From NCBI RefSeq assembly GCF_001661075.1, contig NZ_CP014870.1, positions 992,001-1,056,000 on the forward strand: a stretch of 64,000 nt of DNA, read 5' to 3'. Positions 9,717 to 18,041 of this stretch are shown here, piece by piece (the stretch's first letter is position 1; each line of letters opens with the position of its first letter). A program made the translations under genes and the position numbers. The DNA is from Pseudomonas silesiensis. Its GTDB lineage: Bacteria > Pseudomonadota > Gammaproteobacteria > Pseudomonadales > Pseudomonadaceae. The notes below the pieces were generated by a model that saw nothing but the letters and a program-made list of their open reading frames with translations, was not told where the DNA came from and ran no database searches.

Positions 9717-10469
9717 GTGGCTAACCTGCGCGTAGAAGTGATCAGTTTGTTTCCCGAGATGTTCTCCGCCATCAGCGAGTACGGCATCACCAGTCGTGCG
9801 GTGAAACAGGGGCTGTTGCAGCTCACCTGTTGGAATCCGCGAGACTACACGACGGATCGACATCACACTGTGGACGATCGCCCATTTGGCGGTGGTCCGG
9901 GCATGGTGATGAAGATCAAGCCCCTGGAAGATGCTCTGGTTCAGGCCAAGGCAGCAGCCGGGGAGGCGGCGAAGGTGATTTACCTGTCCCCCCAAGGCCG
10001 TCAACTGACTCAGTCGGCGGTACGCGAGTTGGCGAATCTGGATGCATTGATCCTGATTGCCGGCCGCTATGAAGGCATTGACGAGCGTTTTATTGAAGCT
10101 CATGTCGATGAAGAGTGGTCGATTGGCGACTATGTACTGTCTGGCGGTGAGCTGCCGGCGATGGTCCTGATCGATGCGGTTACACGACTGCTGCCTGGAG
10201 CTTTAGGGCATGCGGACTCCGCCGAGGAAGATTCCTTTACGGATGGTTTGCTGGATTGCCCGCACTACACCCGACCGGAGGTGTATGCGGATCAGCGTGT
10301 TCCCGACGTATTGCTAAGTGGCAATCACGCGCATATCCGGCGTTGGCGTTTACAGCAGTCCCTTGGTCGGACCTTTGAACGACGCGCCGATCTTCTGGAA
10401 AGCCGCTCGCTTTCTGGAGAAGAGAAGAAGCTGCTCGAGGAATACATCCGCGAGCGGGACGATAGTTAA
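9717..10469 (+). CDS. trmD: tRNA (guanine-N1)-methyltransferase TrmD
   Basis: TrmD methylates G37 of tRNAs next to the anticodon using S-adenosylmethionine, which prevents +1 frameshifting. The SPOUT knot is visible in [20 protein letters not shown] and [13 protein letters not shown] (about residues 85-145). I place the start at a GTG at 9717, two bases after the rimM stop, giving the usual 250 residues. There is no strong ribosome site, so coupling to rimM translation is likely. An earlier ATG in frame would overlap rimM and adds an unrelated arginine-rich tail. Confidence 0.96.
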   Translation: MANLRVEVISLFPEMFSAISEYGITSRAVKQGLLQLTCWNPRDYTTDRHHTVDDRPFGGGPGMVMKIKPLEDALVQAKAAAGEAAKVIYLSPQGRQLTQSAVRELANLDALILIAGRYEGIDERFIEAHVDEEWSIGDYVLSGGELPAMVLIDAVTRLLPGALGHADSAEEDSFTDGLLDCPHYTRPEVYADQRVPDVLLSGNHAHIRRWRLQQSLGRTFERRADLLESRSLSGEEKKLLEEYIRERDDS

Positions 10470-10514
10470 CAACGTATCGATGGTAAATCCGACGATTTAC
10501 CTTAGGAGCACAGC

Positions 10515-10865
10515 ATGACTAACAAAATCATCCTTGCACTCGAAGCAGAGCAGATGACCAAAGAGATCCCTACCTTTGCCCCGGGCGACACCATTGTCGT
10601 TCAGGTGAAAGTGAAGGAAGGCGACCGTTCGCGTCTGCAAGCGTTCGAAGGTGTTGTTATCGCCAAGCGTAACCGCGGCGTAAACAGTGCTTTCACCGTG
10701 CGTAAAATCTCCAACGGTGTTGGCGTAGAGCGTACTTTCCAGACCTACAGCCCGCAAATCGACAGCATGGCCGTTAAACGTCGCGGTGACGTACGTAAAG
10801 CCAAGCTGTACTACCTGCGTGACCTGTCCGGTAAAGCAGCTCGCATCAAGGAAAAACTGTCTTAA
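10515..10865 (+). CDS. rplS: 50S ribosomal protein L19
   Basis: The 116-residue protein shows L19 hallmarks: [28 protein letters not shown] and the C-terminal [20 protein letters not shown]19 sits at the interface of the two ribosomal subunits. TTAGGAG lies just upstream of the ATG. It is the last gene of the rpsP operon, and an intrinsic terminator follows within 25 bases. Confidence 0.98.
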   Translation: MTNKIILALEAEQMTKEIPTFAPGDTIVVQVKVKEGDRSRLQAFEGVVIAKRNRGVNSAFTVRKISNGVGVERTFQTYSPQIDSMAVKRRGDVRKAKLYYLRDLSGKAARIKEKLS

Positions 10866-10887
10866 GTCCAGACAGCTTCCGATGCAG

Positions 10888-10916
10888 AAAAAAGCAGCCT
10901 ACGGGCTGCTTTTTTG
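10888..10916 (+). terminator. Intrinsic terminator of the rpsP-rplS operon
   Basis: AGCAGCC pairs with GGCTGCT around a four-base loop, flanked by A6 on the left and T6 on the right, so it could work in both directions. Confidence 0.9.
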
Positions 10917-10948
10917 TTGTCCGCGATTTACCCGATACAAACCTGACC

Positions 10949-11040
10949 TGTAGGAGCGAGGCCTGCCCGCGAAGACGTCATATCAGCCAGCATAAATGTT
11001 GAATGTAAGTCCGTCTTCGCGGGCAAGCCTCGCTCCTACA
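10949..11040. repeat. REPIN
   Basis: Two inverted REP elements flank a spacer containing AAATGTTGAATGTAAG, close to spacers in the REPINs at 28281 and 47933. Confidence 0.9.
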
Positions 11041-11138
11041 AGAGATCACGCCATCACCCAATCAATTGCATCAGGCTCTATAAAGCCGCAGCAGGCTATG
11101 AAAGACTTGCCATCAGTTTTCCAGTCGCCTGAGCCCCT

Positions 11139-12035
11139 ATGCCCGCCATCGATCACCCCCTGATAGACCAGTTTCTCGACGCCCTGTGGCTGGAAAAGGG
11201 TCTTTCCGATAACACCCGCGACGCCTATCGCAGCGACCTGGCCTTGTTCAACGGCTGGTTACAAGAGAAAGGACTGGAGCTGATCGACGCCGGCCGCGAA
11301 TTGATCCTCGATCACCTTGCCTGGCGCCTGGAACAAAACTACAAACCCCGTTCAACTGCACGATTTCTCTCCGGCGTGCGTGGGTTTTATCGCTATTTAT
11401 TGCGGGAAAAGTTAATCGCTACCGATCCGACCTTGCGCGTCGATATGCCTCAGCTTGGCAGGCCTTTACCCAAATCCTTGTCGGAAGCCGATGTGGAGGC
11501 GCTGCTCAAGGCGCCGGACTTGAGCGAAGCGATCGGTCAGCGTGATCGCGCCATGCTTGAAGTGCTTTATGCCTGTGGTTTGCGAGTCACCGAGCTGATC
11601 AGCCTGACCCTGGAGCAGGTCAACCTGCGCCAGGGGGTGCTGCGGGTGATGGGCAAGGGCAGCAAGGAACGGCTGGTGCCGATGGGCGAGGAGGCGATCG
11701 TCTGGGTCGAGCGCTACATGCGCGATGGTCGCAACGAACTGCTGGGTGGGCGCCCGAGCGATGTCATGTTCCCCAGCCAGCGCGGCGAACAGATGACCCG
11801 CCAGACCTTCTGGCACCGTATCAAGCATCAGGCCAAGGTCGCCGGGATCGGCAAGTCGCTGTCGCCGCACACGTTGCGCCATGCCTTCGCCACGCACCTG
11901 CTTAACCACGGCGCCGACTTGCGAGTGGTGCAAATGCTGCTGGGGCACAGCGATCTATCTACCACGCAGATCTACACTCACGTTGCCCGTGCGCGCCTGC
12001 AAGACCTGCACGCCAAACACCACCCGCGCGGCTGA
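11139..12035 (+). CDS. xerD: Site-specific tyrosine recombinase XerD
   Basis: XerD works with XerC and FtsK to resolve chromosome dimers at dif. The 298-residue protein keeps all catalytic residues at the positions known from E. coli: Arg149 (CGLRVTEL), Lys173 (GKGSKE), His244 and Arg247 (SPHTLRHAFATH), His270 (LLGHSD) and the nucleophile Tyr279 (TQIYTH). The N-terminal SAM-like core-binding domain covers about residues 1-95. The context xerD-dsbC-hom-thrC is conserved in Pseudomonas, so this is the housekeeping enzyme and not an integrase. Confidence 0.97.
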   Translation: MPAIDHPLIDQFLDALWLEKGLSDNTRDAYRSDLALFNGWLQEKGLELIDAGRELILDHLAWRLEQNYKPRSTARFLSGVRGFYRYLLREKLIATDPTLRVDMPQLGRPLPKSLSEADVEALLKAPDLSEAIGQRDRAMLEVLYACGLRVTELISLTLEQVNLRQGVLRVMGKGSKERLVPMGEEAIVWVERYMRDGRNELLGGRPSDVMFPSQRGEQMTRQTFWHRIKHQAKVAGIGKSLSPHTLRHAFATHLLNHGADLRVVQMLLGHSDLSTTQIYTHVARARLQDLHAKHHPRG

Positions 12036-12045
12036 ACACGGTTCC

Positions 12046-12135
12046 TGTGGGAGCGGGCTTGCCCGCGATTGCGGTGTGTCAGTAAAAGTTGTGTCGACTG
12101 ACATTCCGCAATCGCGGGCAAGCCCGCTCCCACAG
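12046..12135. repeat. REPIN
   Basis: Inverted REP pair of the GTGGGAGCGGGCTTGCCCGC type with a short spacer, between xerD and dsbC. Confidence 0.9.
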
Positions 12136-12288
12136 TGAATTGTGTTGTCCCAATGTCTTGCGTCAGGCGCATTCGGCCGCAGGGGCCTTATGTGGTAGGC
12201 TTTGCCGGTTTGCACGATGGGCGATTATGACCCGGTGTTTCGGCACGGGCGTTCTGATCGTCCCATTTGTCCGCCCTCAGGAGTTCTC

Positions 12289-13020
12289 ATGCGTCTGACC
12301 CAGATTTTCGCCGCCGCAGCCATTGCGTTGGTCAGCACCTTTGCCGTCGCCGATGATGCGGCCGACAAAGCCATTCGTAAAAGCCTGGAAAACCTCCAGC
12401 TCGAAGTTCCGGTAGAAAGCATCTCCGCCAGTCCTCTGCCCGGCCTCTACGAAGTCAGACTCAAAGGCAGCCGCGTACTGTACGCCAGTGCCGACGGCCA
12501 ATACGTGGTTCAGGGCTACATGTTCCAGCTCAAGGACGGCAAGCCGGTCAACCTGACCGAGAAGACCGAACGCCTTGGCGTTTCCAAACTGGTCAACGCG
12601 ATCCCGGTAGCGGAAACCGTGGTGTACCCGGCGATCGGCGAAACCAAATCGCACATCACCGTGTTCACCGACACCACGTGCCCGTACTGCCACAAGCTGC
12701 ACGCCGAAGTGCCTGAGCTGAACAAGCGCGGCATCGAAGTGCGTTACGTGGCGTTTCCACGTCAGGGCCTGGGCTCGCCGGGTGACGAACAGCTGCAGGC
12801 GGTCTGGTGCTCGAAAGACAAGAAAGCCGCCATGGACAAAATGTCCGATGGCAAGGAAATCAAGGCCGCCAAGTGCGATAACCCGGTTTCCAAACAGTTC
12901 GCCCTGGGTCAGTCGATCGGCGTGAACGGTACACCGGCCATCGTTTTGGCTGATGGCCAGGTCATTCCGGGCTACCAGCCCGCGCCACAAGTCGCCAAAC
13001 TGGCACTGGGTGCGAAATAA
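12289..13020 (+). CDS. dsbC: Periplasmic thiol:disulfide interchange protein DsbC
   Basis: DsbC is a periplasmic disulfide isomerase that repairs wrongly paired cysteines and is kept reduced by DsbD. The 243-residue protein has a signal peptide (about residues 1-21), an N-terminal dimerisation domain and a thioredoxin-like domain with the active site CPYC near residues 131-134. The cis-proline loop is in GVNGTPAIV. A second cysteine pair (WCSK and KCDN) matches the structural disulfide of DsbC. CAGGAG lies six bases before the chosen ATG. Confidence 0.94.
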   Translation: MRLTQIFAAAAIALVSTFAVADDAADKAIRKSLENLQLEVPVESISASPLPGLYEVRLKGSRVLYASADGQYVVQGYMFQLKDGKPVNLTEKTERLGVSKLVNAIPVAETVVYPAIGETKSHITVFTDTTCPYCHKLHAEVPELNKRGIEVRYVAFPRQGLGSPGDEQLQAVWCSKDKKAAMDKMSDGKEIKAAKCDNPVSKQFALGQSIGVNGTPAIVLADGQVIPGYQPAPQVAKLALGAK

Positions 13021-13105
13021 GGTTCGTTGTCAGCCTTTGACGATCATGGTCGGGCGGTCAATCGCCTGGCCATCAATAGAGAGCCGCGAATATGCGGTTG
13101 TTTTC

Positions 13106-13131
13106 ACGGCCGGCCTCGAGTCGGCCGTTTT
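13106..13131 (+). terminator. Hairpin with short T-tract just upstream of hom
   Basis: ACGGCCG pairs with CGGCCGT across a nine-base loop and is followed by TTTT. It is 15 bases before the hom start. It could end dsbC transcripts or act as an attenuator of hom. Confidence 0.6.
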
Positions 13132-13145
13132 ATGGGGAGTTCACA

Positions 13146-14450
13146 GTGAAACCGGTCAAAGTAGGCATCTGTGGGTTAGGGACCGTCGGTGGCGGTACCT
13201 TCAACGTACTTCAGCGCAACGCCGAGGAAATTGCTCGTCGTGCCGGGCGTGGAATCGAAGTGGCACAAATTGCCATGCGCACGCCAAAGCCTCAGTTCCA
13301 GACGACCGGTATTGCGATTACCAACGATGTGTTCGAAGTGGCCACGAACCCTGAGATCGACATCGTCATAGAGCTGGTGGGCGGCTACACCGTTGCCCGC
13401 GAGCTGGTACTCAAGGCCATCGAGAATGGCAAGCATGTGGTCACCGCGAACAAGGCACTGATCGCCGTTCACGGTAATGAAATTTTCGCCAAGGCTCGCG
13501 AGAAGGGCGTCATCGTGGCGTTCGAAGCGGCCGTGGCCGGTGGCATCCCGGTGATCAAGGCGATCCGTGAAGGCCTGTCCGCCAACCGCATCAACTGGGT
13601 TGCCGGGATCATCAACGGCACCGGCAACTTCATCCTCACCGAAATGCGTGAGAAGGGTCGCACCTTCGAAGACGTACTCGCCGAGGCGCAAGCCCTGGGT
13701 TACGCCGAAGCGGATCCGACCTTCGACGTCGAAGGCATCGATGCAGCCCACAAGCTGACGATCCTGGCGTCCATTGCGTTCGGTATTCCGCTGCAATTCG
13801 ACAAGGCTTACACCGAAGGCATCACCAGACTGACCACCGCTGACGTGAATTACGCCGAAGCGCTAGGCTATCGCATCAAGCACCTGGGCGTGGCGCGCAG
13901 CACCGCGGCCGGCATCGAGTTGCGTGTGCATCCGACGCTGATCCCGGCCGATCGCCTGCTCGCCAACGTCAACGGCGTGATGAACGCGGTGATGGTCAAC
14001 GGTGACGCCGCCGGTTCGACCCTGTTCTACGGCGCGGGCGCCGGCATGGAGCCGACCGCTTCGTCGGTGATCGCGGACCTGGTGGACGTGGTTCGCGCCA
14101 TGACCTCCGACCCGGAAAACCGCGTGCCGCACCTGGCTTTCCAGCCGGATTCGCTGTCGGCGCACCCGATCCTGCCGATCGAAGCCTGCAAGAGTGCCTA
14201 CTACCTGCGTATCCAGGCCAAGGATCATCCTGGCGTGCTGGCCCAGGTGGCGAGCATCCTCTCGGAACGTGGCATCAACATCGAATCGATCATGCAGAAG
14301 GAAGTCGAAGAACACGACGGCCTGGTGCCAATGATCATGCTGACGCACCGTGTGCTGGAACAGCACATGAACGACGCGATCACCGCCCTGGAGACCTTGG
14401 AAGGCGTGGTCGGCCCGGTCGTACGGATCCGCGTCGAGCACCTGAACTAA
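13146..14450 (+). CDS. hom: Homoserine dehydrogenase
   Basis: This enzyme reduces aspartate semialdehyde to homoserine, the branch point to threonine and methionine. The 434-residue protein has an NAD(P)-binding motif GICGLGTVGGG at the N-terminus, a catalytic core with INGTGNFILTEM near residue 155 and FDVEGIDAAHKL near 197, and a C-terminal ACT domain (HPGVLAQVASILSERGINIE, about residues 358-377) that usually senses threonine. The start is a GTG with GGGGAG upstream. It is followed by thrC 66 bases downstream. Confidence 0.96.
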   Translation: MKPVKVGICGLGTVGGGTFNVLQRNAEEIARRAGRGIEVAQIAMRTPKPQFQTTGIAITNDVFEVATNPEIDIVIELVGGYTVARELVLKAIENGKHVVTANKALIAVHGNEIFAKAREKGVIVAFEAAVAGGIPVIKAIREGLSANRINWVAGIINGTGNFILTEMREKGRTFEDVLAEAQALGYAEADPTFDVEGIDAAHKLTILASIAFGIPLQFDKAYTEGITRLTTADVNYAEALGYRIKHLGVARSTAAGIELRVHPTLIPADRLLANVNGVMNAVMVNGDAAGSTLFYGAGAGMEPTASSVIADLVDVVRAMTSDPENRVPHLAFQPDSLSAHPILPIEACKSAYYLRIQAKDHPGVLAQVASILSERGINIESIMQKEVEEHDGLVPMIMLTHRVLEQHMNDAITALETLEGVVGPVVRIRVEHLN

Positions 14451-14464
14451 GCCGTTATCGTTCA

Positions 14465-14486
14465 CCGGGCCCGCACGCGGGCCCGG
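14465..14486. other. Strong GC hairpin between hom and thrC
   Basis: CCGGGCCCGC and GCGGGCCCGG form a perfect ten-base stem around two bases. There is no T-tract, so it more likely protects or pauses the transcript than ends it. Confidence 0.7.
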
Positions 14487-14516
14487 CATTGCGAACACTG
14501 TCTATTGGAGCCAGTC

Positions 14517-15926
14517 ATGCGTTATATCAGTACCCGCGGCCAGGCACCGGCCCTGAATTTCGAAGATGTCCTGCTGGCCGGTCTCGCCACCGACGGCGGT
14601 CTGTACGTCCCGGAAAACCTGCCACGTTTCACCCAGGAAGAAATCGCTTCCTGGGCCGGCCTGCCGTATCACGAGCTGGCCTTCCGGGTGATGCGCCCAT
14701 TCGTGGCGGGCAGCATTCCAGATGCCGATTTCAAAAAGATCCTTGAAGAAACATACGGTGTGTTCTCCCACAGCGCCGTAGCGCCACTGCGCCAGCTGAA
14801 CGGCAACGAATGGGTGTTGGAGCTGTTCCACGGCCCGACCCTGGCGTTCAAGGACTTCGCCCTGCAACTGCTCGGTCGTCTGCTGGACTACGTGCTGGAA
14901 AAACGCGGCGAGCGCGTGGTGATCGTCGGGGCCACCTCCGGTGACACCGGTTCGGCCGCCATCGAAGGCTGCAAGCACTGCGAAAACGTCGACATCTTCA
15001 TCCTGCACCCGCACAACCGCGTGTCCGAAGTGCAACGCCGCCAGATGACCACCATTTTTGGTGAGAACATCCACAACATCGCCATCGAAGGCAACTTCGA
15101 TGACTGCCAGGAAATGGTCAAGGCCAGCTTCGCCGACCAGAGCTTCCTCAAAGGCACGCGCCTGGTGGCGGTGAACTCGATCAACTGGGCGCGGATCATG
15201 GCCCAGATCGTCTATTACTTCCACGCAGCCCTGCAGTTGGGCGGCCCGGCACGCTCGGTATCGTTCTCGGTACCCACCGGCAACTTCGGCGATATCTTCG
15301 CCGGTTACCTGGCCCGCAACATGGGCCTGCCGATCAACCAGTTGATCGTCGCCACCAACCGCAACGACATCCTGCACCGCTTCATGAGCGGCAATCAGTA
15401 CGTCAAGGAGACCCTGCACGCCACGCTGTCGCCGTCCATGGACATCATGGTGTCGTCGAACTTCGAACGTCTGCTGTTCGACCTGCACGGTCGCAACGGT
15501 GCGGCGATTGCCGGCCTGATGGACAACTTCAAGCAAGGTGGCGGTTTCAGCGTCGAACAGGAACGCTGGACCGAGGCCCGCAAGCTGTTCGACTCCCTGG
15601 CCGTGGACGACGCACAAACCTGCGAAACCATCGCTGAAGTCTACGAACAGACGGGTGAACTGCTGGATCCGCACACGGCCATTGGCGTCAAGGCCGCACG
15701 CGAATGCCGTCGCAGCCTGGATATTCCGATGGTCATCCTGGGCACGGCCCACCCGGTCAAGTTCCCGGACGCCGTGAAAAAAGCCGGTGTAGGAAAAGCG
15801 CTTGAACTGCCTGTGCATCTTGCTGATTTGTTTGAGCGAGATGAGCGCTGCACGGTATTGCCAAATGACCTGAAAGCCGTGCAGGCCTTTGTCAGTCAGC
15901 ATGGCAACCGCGGCAAGCCCCTGTAA
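14517..15926 (+). CDS. thrC: Threonine synthase
   Basis: Threonine synthase converts O-phosphohomoserine to threonine with pyridoxal phosphate. The 469-residue product has the family's N-terminus (YISTRGQAPALNFEDVLLAG), the cofactor lysine at about Lys112 in GPTLAFKDFALQ, and the GATSGDTGSAAIEG phosphate-binding loop near residue 140. The length fits the longer threonine synthase type found in Pseudomonas and yeast. The start at 14517 has GGAG seven bases upstream. An intrinsic terminator follows. Confidence 0.96.
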   Translation: MRYISTRGQAPALNFEDVLLAGLATDGGLYVPENLPRFTQEEIASWAGLPYHELAFRVMRPFVAGSIPDADFKKILEETYGVFSHSAVAPLRQLNGNEWVLELFHGPTLAFKDFALQLLGRLLDYVLEKRGERVVIVGATSGDTGSAAIEGCKHCENVDIFILHPHNRVSEVQRRQMTTIFGENIHNIAIEGNFDDCQEMVKASFADQSFLKGTRLVAVNSINWARIMAQIVYYFHAALQLGGPARSVSFSVPTGNFGDIFAGYLARNMGLPINQLIVATNRNDILHRFMSGNQYVKETLHATLSPSMDIMVSSNFERLLFDLHGRNGAAIAGLMDNFKQGGGFSVEQERWTEARKLFDSLAVDDAQTCETIAEVYEQTGELLDPHTAIGVKAARECRRSLDIPMVILGTAHPVKFPDAVKKAGVGKALELPVHLADLFERDERCTVLPNDLKAVQAFVSQHGNRGKPL

Positions 15927-15949
15927 CCGGCATAAGCTGTCACACATTG

Positions 15950-15978
15950 AAGCCCGTCTCCTGACGGGCTTTCTCGTT
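15950..15978 (+). terminator. Intrinsic terminator after thrC
   Basis: AAGCCCGTC pairs with GACGGGCTT around TCCT, followed by a T-rich run. Confidence 0.85.
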
Positions 15979-16059
15979 TTCGGATGTCACACTTGTCGTA
16001 TGTCGAATATGAGGAATCGCCCTTCAAGGACGGGCGATTCGATGAACAAGGAAGTGACA

Positions 16060-17412
16060 ATGCCATTTTTCAAAGGATTGAAACCCGCCGCCTGTTGGAT
16101 GTTTTTACTTGGCGCCATGGGCATCGCGCATTGGGTGATGGCGGCGCATTCGGCGACACCTGAACCCAGGGGCGCAGTCGCTGGCGCGACGCTAAGACTC
16201 AACGCTCAGGAACTGCAATGGATCGCCGAGCACCCGCGAGTCATTGTCGCGTCGAAGCAGTATCCGCTGTACCTGTTCAAGGATGAGCAGGGTCAATGGA
16301 GCGGGCTGTACGAAGATGTACTCACACGCATCAGCGCCATGACCGGGCTGCAATTTGAGCATAAAGAAACCTTTTCCACCGAGCAGATGCTGGAGCAACT
16401 GGCAAGCGGCGCGGCGAACTTGAGTACGACGTTGTCGATGAATGACGAGCGCAAGGGGTTTCTGGATTTCAGTCACGCGTTCGGTGGCGCAGGTTGGGTA
16501 TTGATCGGGCGGGCTGGGGAGCCGCCATTGAAATCCCTGGAGCAACTGTCGAGGCGAGTGGTGGTGCTGCCGGCCCGGCACGCCCTCGAATCGATGATTC
16601 GCCGTGACTATCCAGCCATCCATTTGCATTCGGTCAAGACCTACGCCGAGGCCCGGGCGCTGGTGGAAATCGGTGAGGCCGATGCCACCATTTACTCCGA
16701 GATCGGAGCGCATGTTTACCCGTCGGGACAGCTCAGGGTCGGGAATGTGGTGGAGGGCAAATGGGACGCCGATTACCTGGCGCTAGGCAAAGGCCAGCCG
16801 CAATTGTTGGGCATTCTCAACAAGGCGCTTGAAGCGTTTGCGCCTGCGGAATTGCGCGCCATTCGCCTGAAATGGGCCAGTGGAAGTGCTTCGTTGCAAG
16901 CGCCCGCTCCATGGCAACCACTGACTACCTGGGGTTGTGGGGGCGGGGTGGCAATCGGCATTTTCGCTTTTTCGATACTTTGGCGCCGTCGGCTCAAGGC
17001 CATGACCCGGCAGCGTCTGGCGGCCGAAACAGACCTGCGTGACCAACTGGCCTTTCAACTTGCGTTGATGGACACCATGCCCGATCCGATGTTTGTTCGG
17101 GATCTGGAAGGCCGGTTGGTCATGTGCAACAAAAGTTATGAGGAAAGTTTGTCGACTCGTTTCGACCAGGTCCAGGGACGGCAGTTGATCGAACTCGATA
17201 TCTTGCCCAGGGAGACTGCCGAACTGCTGCATGCCGAGGTCATGGCACAGCTGGGTACTCGCAAGTCGAGCTTTTGTGAGCGTCGGTTGCTGTTCAAGAG
17301 TGGGCCCAGGGATATTTACCAGTGGGCGGTGCCATTCTACAGCGCAGACGGAACATTGCGCGGCCTGCTGGGTGGGTGGAGCGATATCGGCAAGTGCAAG
17401 AAGCAGGCGTGA
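16060..17412 (+). CDS. Periplasmic substrate-binding domain/PAS protein without a kinase domain (EvgS/BvgS-like sensor half)
   Basis: The 450-residue protein has a signal peptide (about residues 1-28), one periplasmic binding domain of the amino-acid type (about 50-280), a transmembrane helix (VAIGIFAFSILW, about 297-309) and a cytoplasmic PAS domain (about 325-440). In EvgS/BvgS-type sensors a histidine kinase follows this point. Here the reading frame stops right after GGWSDIGKCKKQA, and no H-box or ATPase domain follows. It may sense a ligand and act through a partner, or be a shortened descendant of a hybrid kinase. AAGGAAG precedes the ATG at 16060; an ATG at 16042 is an alternative. Confidence 0.85.
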   Translation: MPFFKGLKPAACWMFLLGAMGIAHWVMAAHSATPEPRGAVAGATLRLNAQELQWIAEHPRVIVASKQYPLYLFKDEQGQWSGLYEDVLTRISAMTGLQFEHKETFSTEQMLEQLASGAANLSTTLSMNDERKGFLDFSHAFGGAGWVLIGRAGEPPLKSLEQLSRRVVVLPARHALESMIRRDYPAIHLHSVKTYAEARALVEIGEADATIYSEIGAHVYPSGQLRVGNVVEGKWDADYLALGKGQPQLLGILNKALEAFAPAELRAIRLKWASGSASLQAPAPWQPLTTWGCGGGVAIGIFAFSILWRRRLKAMTRQRLAAETDLRDQLAFQLALMDTMPDPMFVRDLEGRLVMCNKSYEESLSTRFDQVQGRQLIELDILPRETAELLHAEVMAQLGTRKSSFCERRLLFKSGPRDIYQWAVPFYSADGTLRGLLGGWSDIGKCKKQA

Positions 17413-17582
17413 AGGATTTGCCGCCTCTGTTTTATCTTTGTCATCTTCGCCGTGCATGCTCCATCGACCAGAGACGCCGATGCTCTGCAATCGGCATCCA
17501 GAACTTTCCTCCAGGGCCCGCGGTCATTTACAGTGGACACGCCCCAGGCACTTTGTTTTCGGACTATTGAGTGGTGATCGAG

Positions 17583-17870
17583 ATGGAAAGTATCAGTCTA
17601 TTGCTCGGTGAGGCTCTGAGCCCGTATCAGGTAAGGTTGACCCCGTCGGGACCCCAGGGCGCATGCCTGGTGACTCTGAAAAATTCGACTGGCGCCATTG
17701 TGGTCGAACGGGAATTCAACCAGGCACAGTTGACCGATAAGCGGCTGCTGACGGATGTGGTCGACGGATTGCATCGCGATGTGCTGATTGCCGAAGGGCG
17801 TCTGGAGCCCTGCGTGATCGCAGCGTTACGCAATGCTGCTCAGGGTAAGCCCCTGGCCAGCCGAAAATGA
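17583..17870 (+). CDS. DUF3509 domain-containing protein
   Basis: The product is 95 residues (MESISLLLGEALSPYQVRLT at the N-terminus) and matches the Pseudomonas-specific DUF3509 family as I know it. No function is established to my knowledge. There is no signal peptide or membrane segment. A GTG 12 bases upstream could also be the start. It lies between the kinase-less sensor and a small-RNA candidate. Confidence 0.75.
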   Translation: MESISLLLGEALSPYQVRLTPSGPQGACLVTLKNSTGAIVVEREFNQAQLTDKRLLTDVVDGLHRDVLIAEGRLEPCVIAALRNAAQGKPLASRK

Positions 17871-17885
17871 AATTGTCCTTTGTGG

Positions 17886-17913
17886 GAACCTTCCTGCTCC
17901 AAGGTCGGTCAGA
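17886..17913 (+). promoter_or_regulatory. Candidate AlgU (sigma-22/sigma-E type) promoter
   Basis: GAACCT (17886-17891) and TCAGA (17909-17913) are 17 bases apart, close to the AlgU consensus GAACTT-N16/17-TCTGA. Transcription would begin at about 17919-17921, at the foot of the first hairpin of the RNA candidate. Confidence 0.55.
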
Positions 17914-17917
17914 TCAT

Positions 17918-18029
17918 GTAACAGCAGGATCAAGCATTGTGCTCCGGTGCTTGTAGCTTGCTGTTACTGGTCTTTATGTAGGCCACGTTTAACCCCGAGT
18001 CGTCTCCCCACTTCTCGGGGTTTCTTTTT
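17918..18029 (+). ncRNA. Candidate structured small RNA, about 110 nt
   Basis: Three stems follow each other in a gene-free gap. The first is a long hairpin: GTAACAGCA (17918) pairs with TGCTGTTAC (17959-17967) and encloses CAAGCA/TGCTTG. The second is TGGTC/GGCCA (17968-17985). The third is the terminator stem AACCCCGAG/CTCGGGGTT with a T-tract. The terminator loop contains TCTCCCC, which could pair with Shine-Dalgarno sequences. An AlgU-like promoter ends five bases upstream. I do not recognise it as RsmX/Y/Z, CrcZ, PrrF or ErsA. Confidence 0.6.
17991..18029. terminator. Intrinsic terminator of the small-RNA candidate
   Basis: A nine-base stem (AACCCCGAG/CTCGGGGTT) with a 14-base loop is followed by TTTCTTTTT. 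It also lies just past the stop of the convergent minus-strand gene. Confidence 0.85.
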
Positions 18030-18041
18030 GTCCACGATTTG

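Noticed and set aside
14502..15947. A 481-codon open frame on the minus strand opposite thrC.
   Set aside because: It is the antisense frame of a strongly conserved gene in GC-rich DNA and has no recognisable domain; the same holds for long antisense frames opposite purT, ffh, lysS, wspE and recJ.
17413..17570. A possible remnant of a kinase H-box linker (DADALQSASRTFL) after the truncated sensor.
   Set aside because: The likeness is short, in another frame and lacks the HExR core; chance is the simpler explanation.
17918..18029. Naming the RNA candidate RgsA, RsmZ or ErsA.
   Set aside because: The neighbouring genes do not match the loci I know for these RNAs, GGA-repeat loops are absent, and I could not align sequences.
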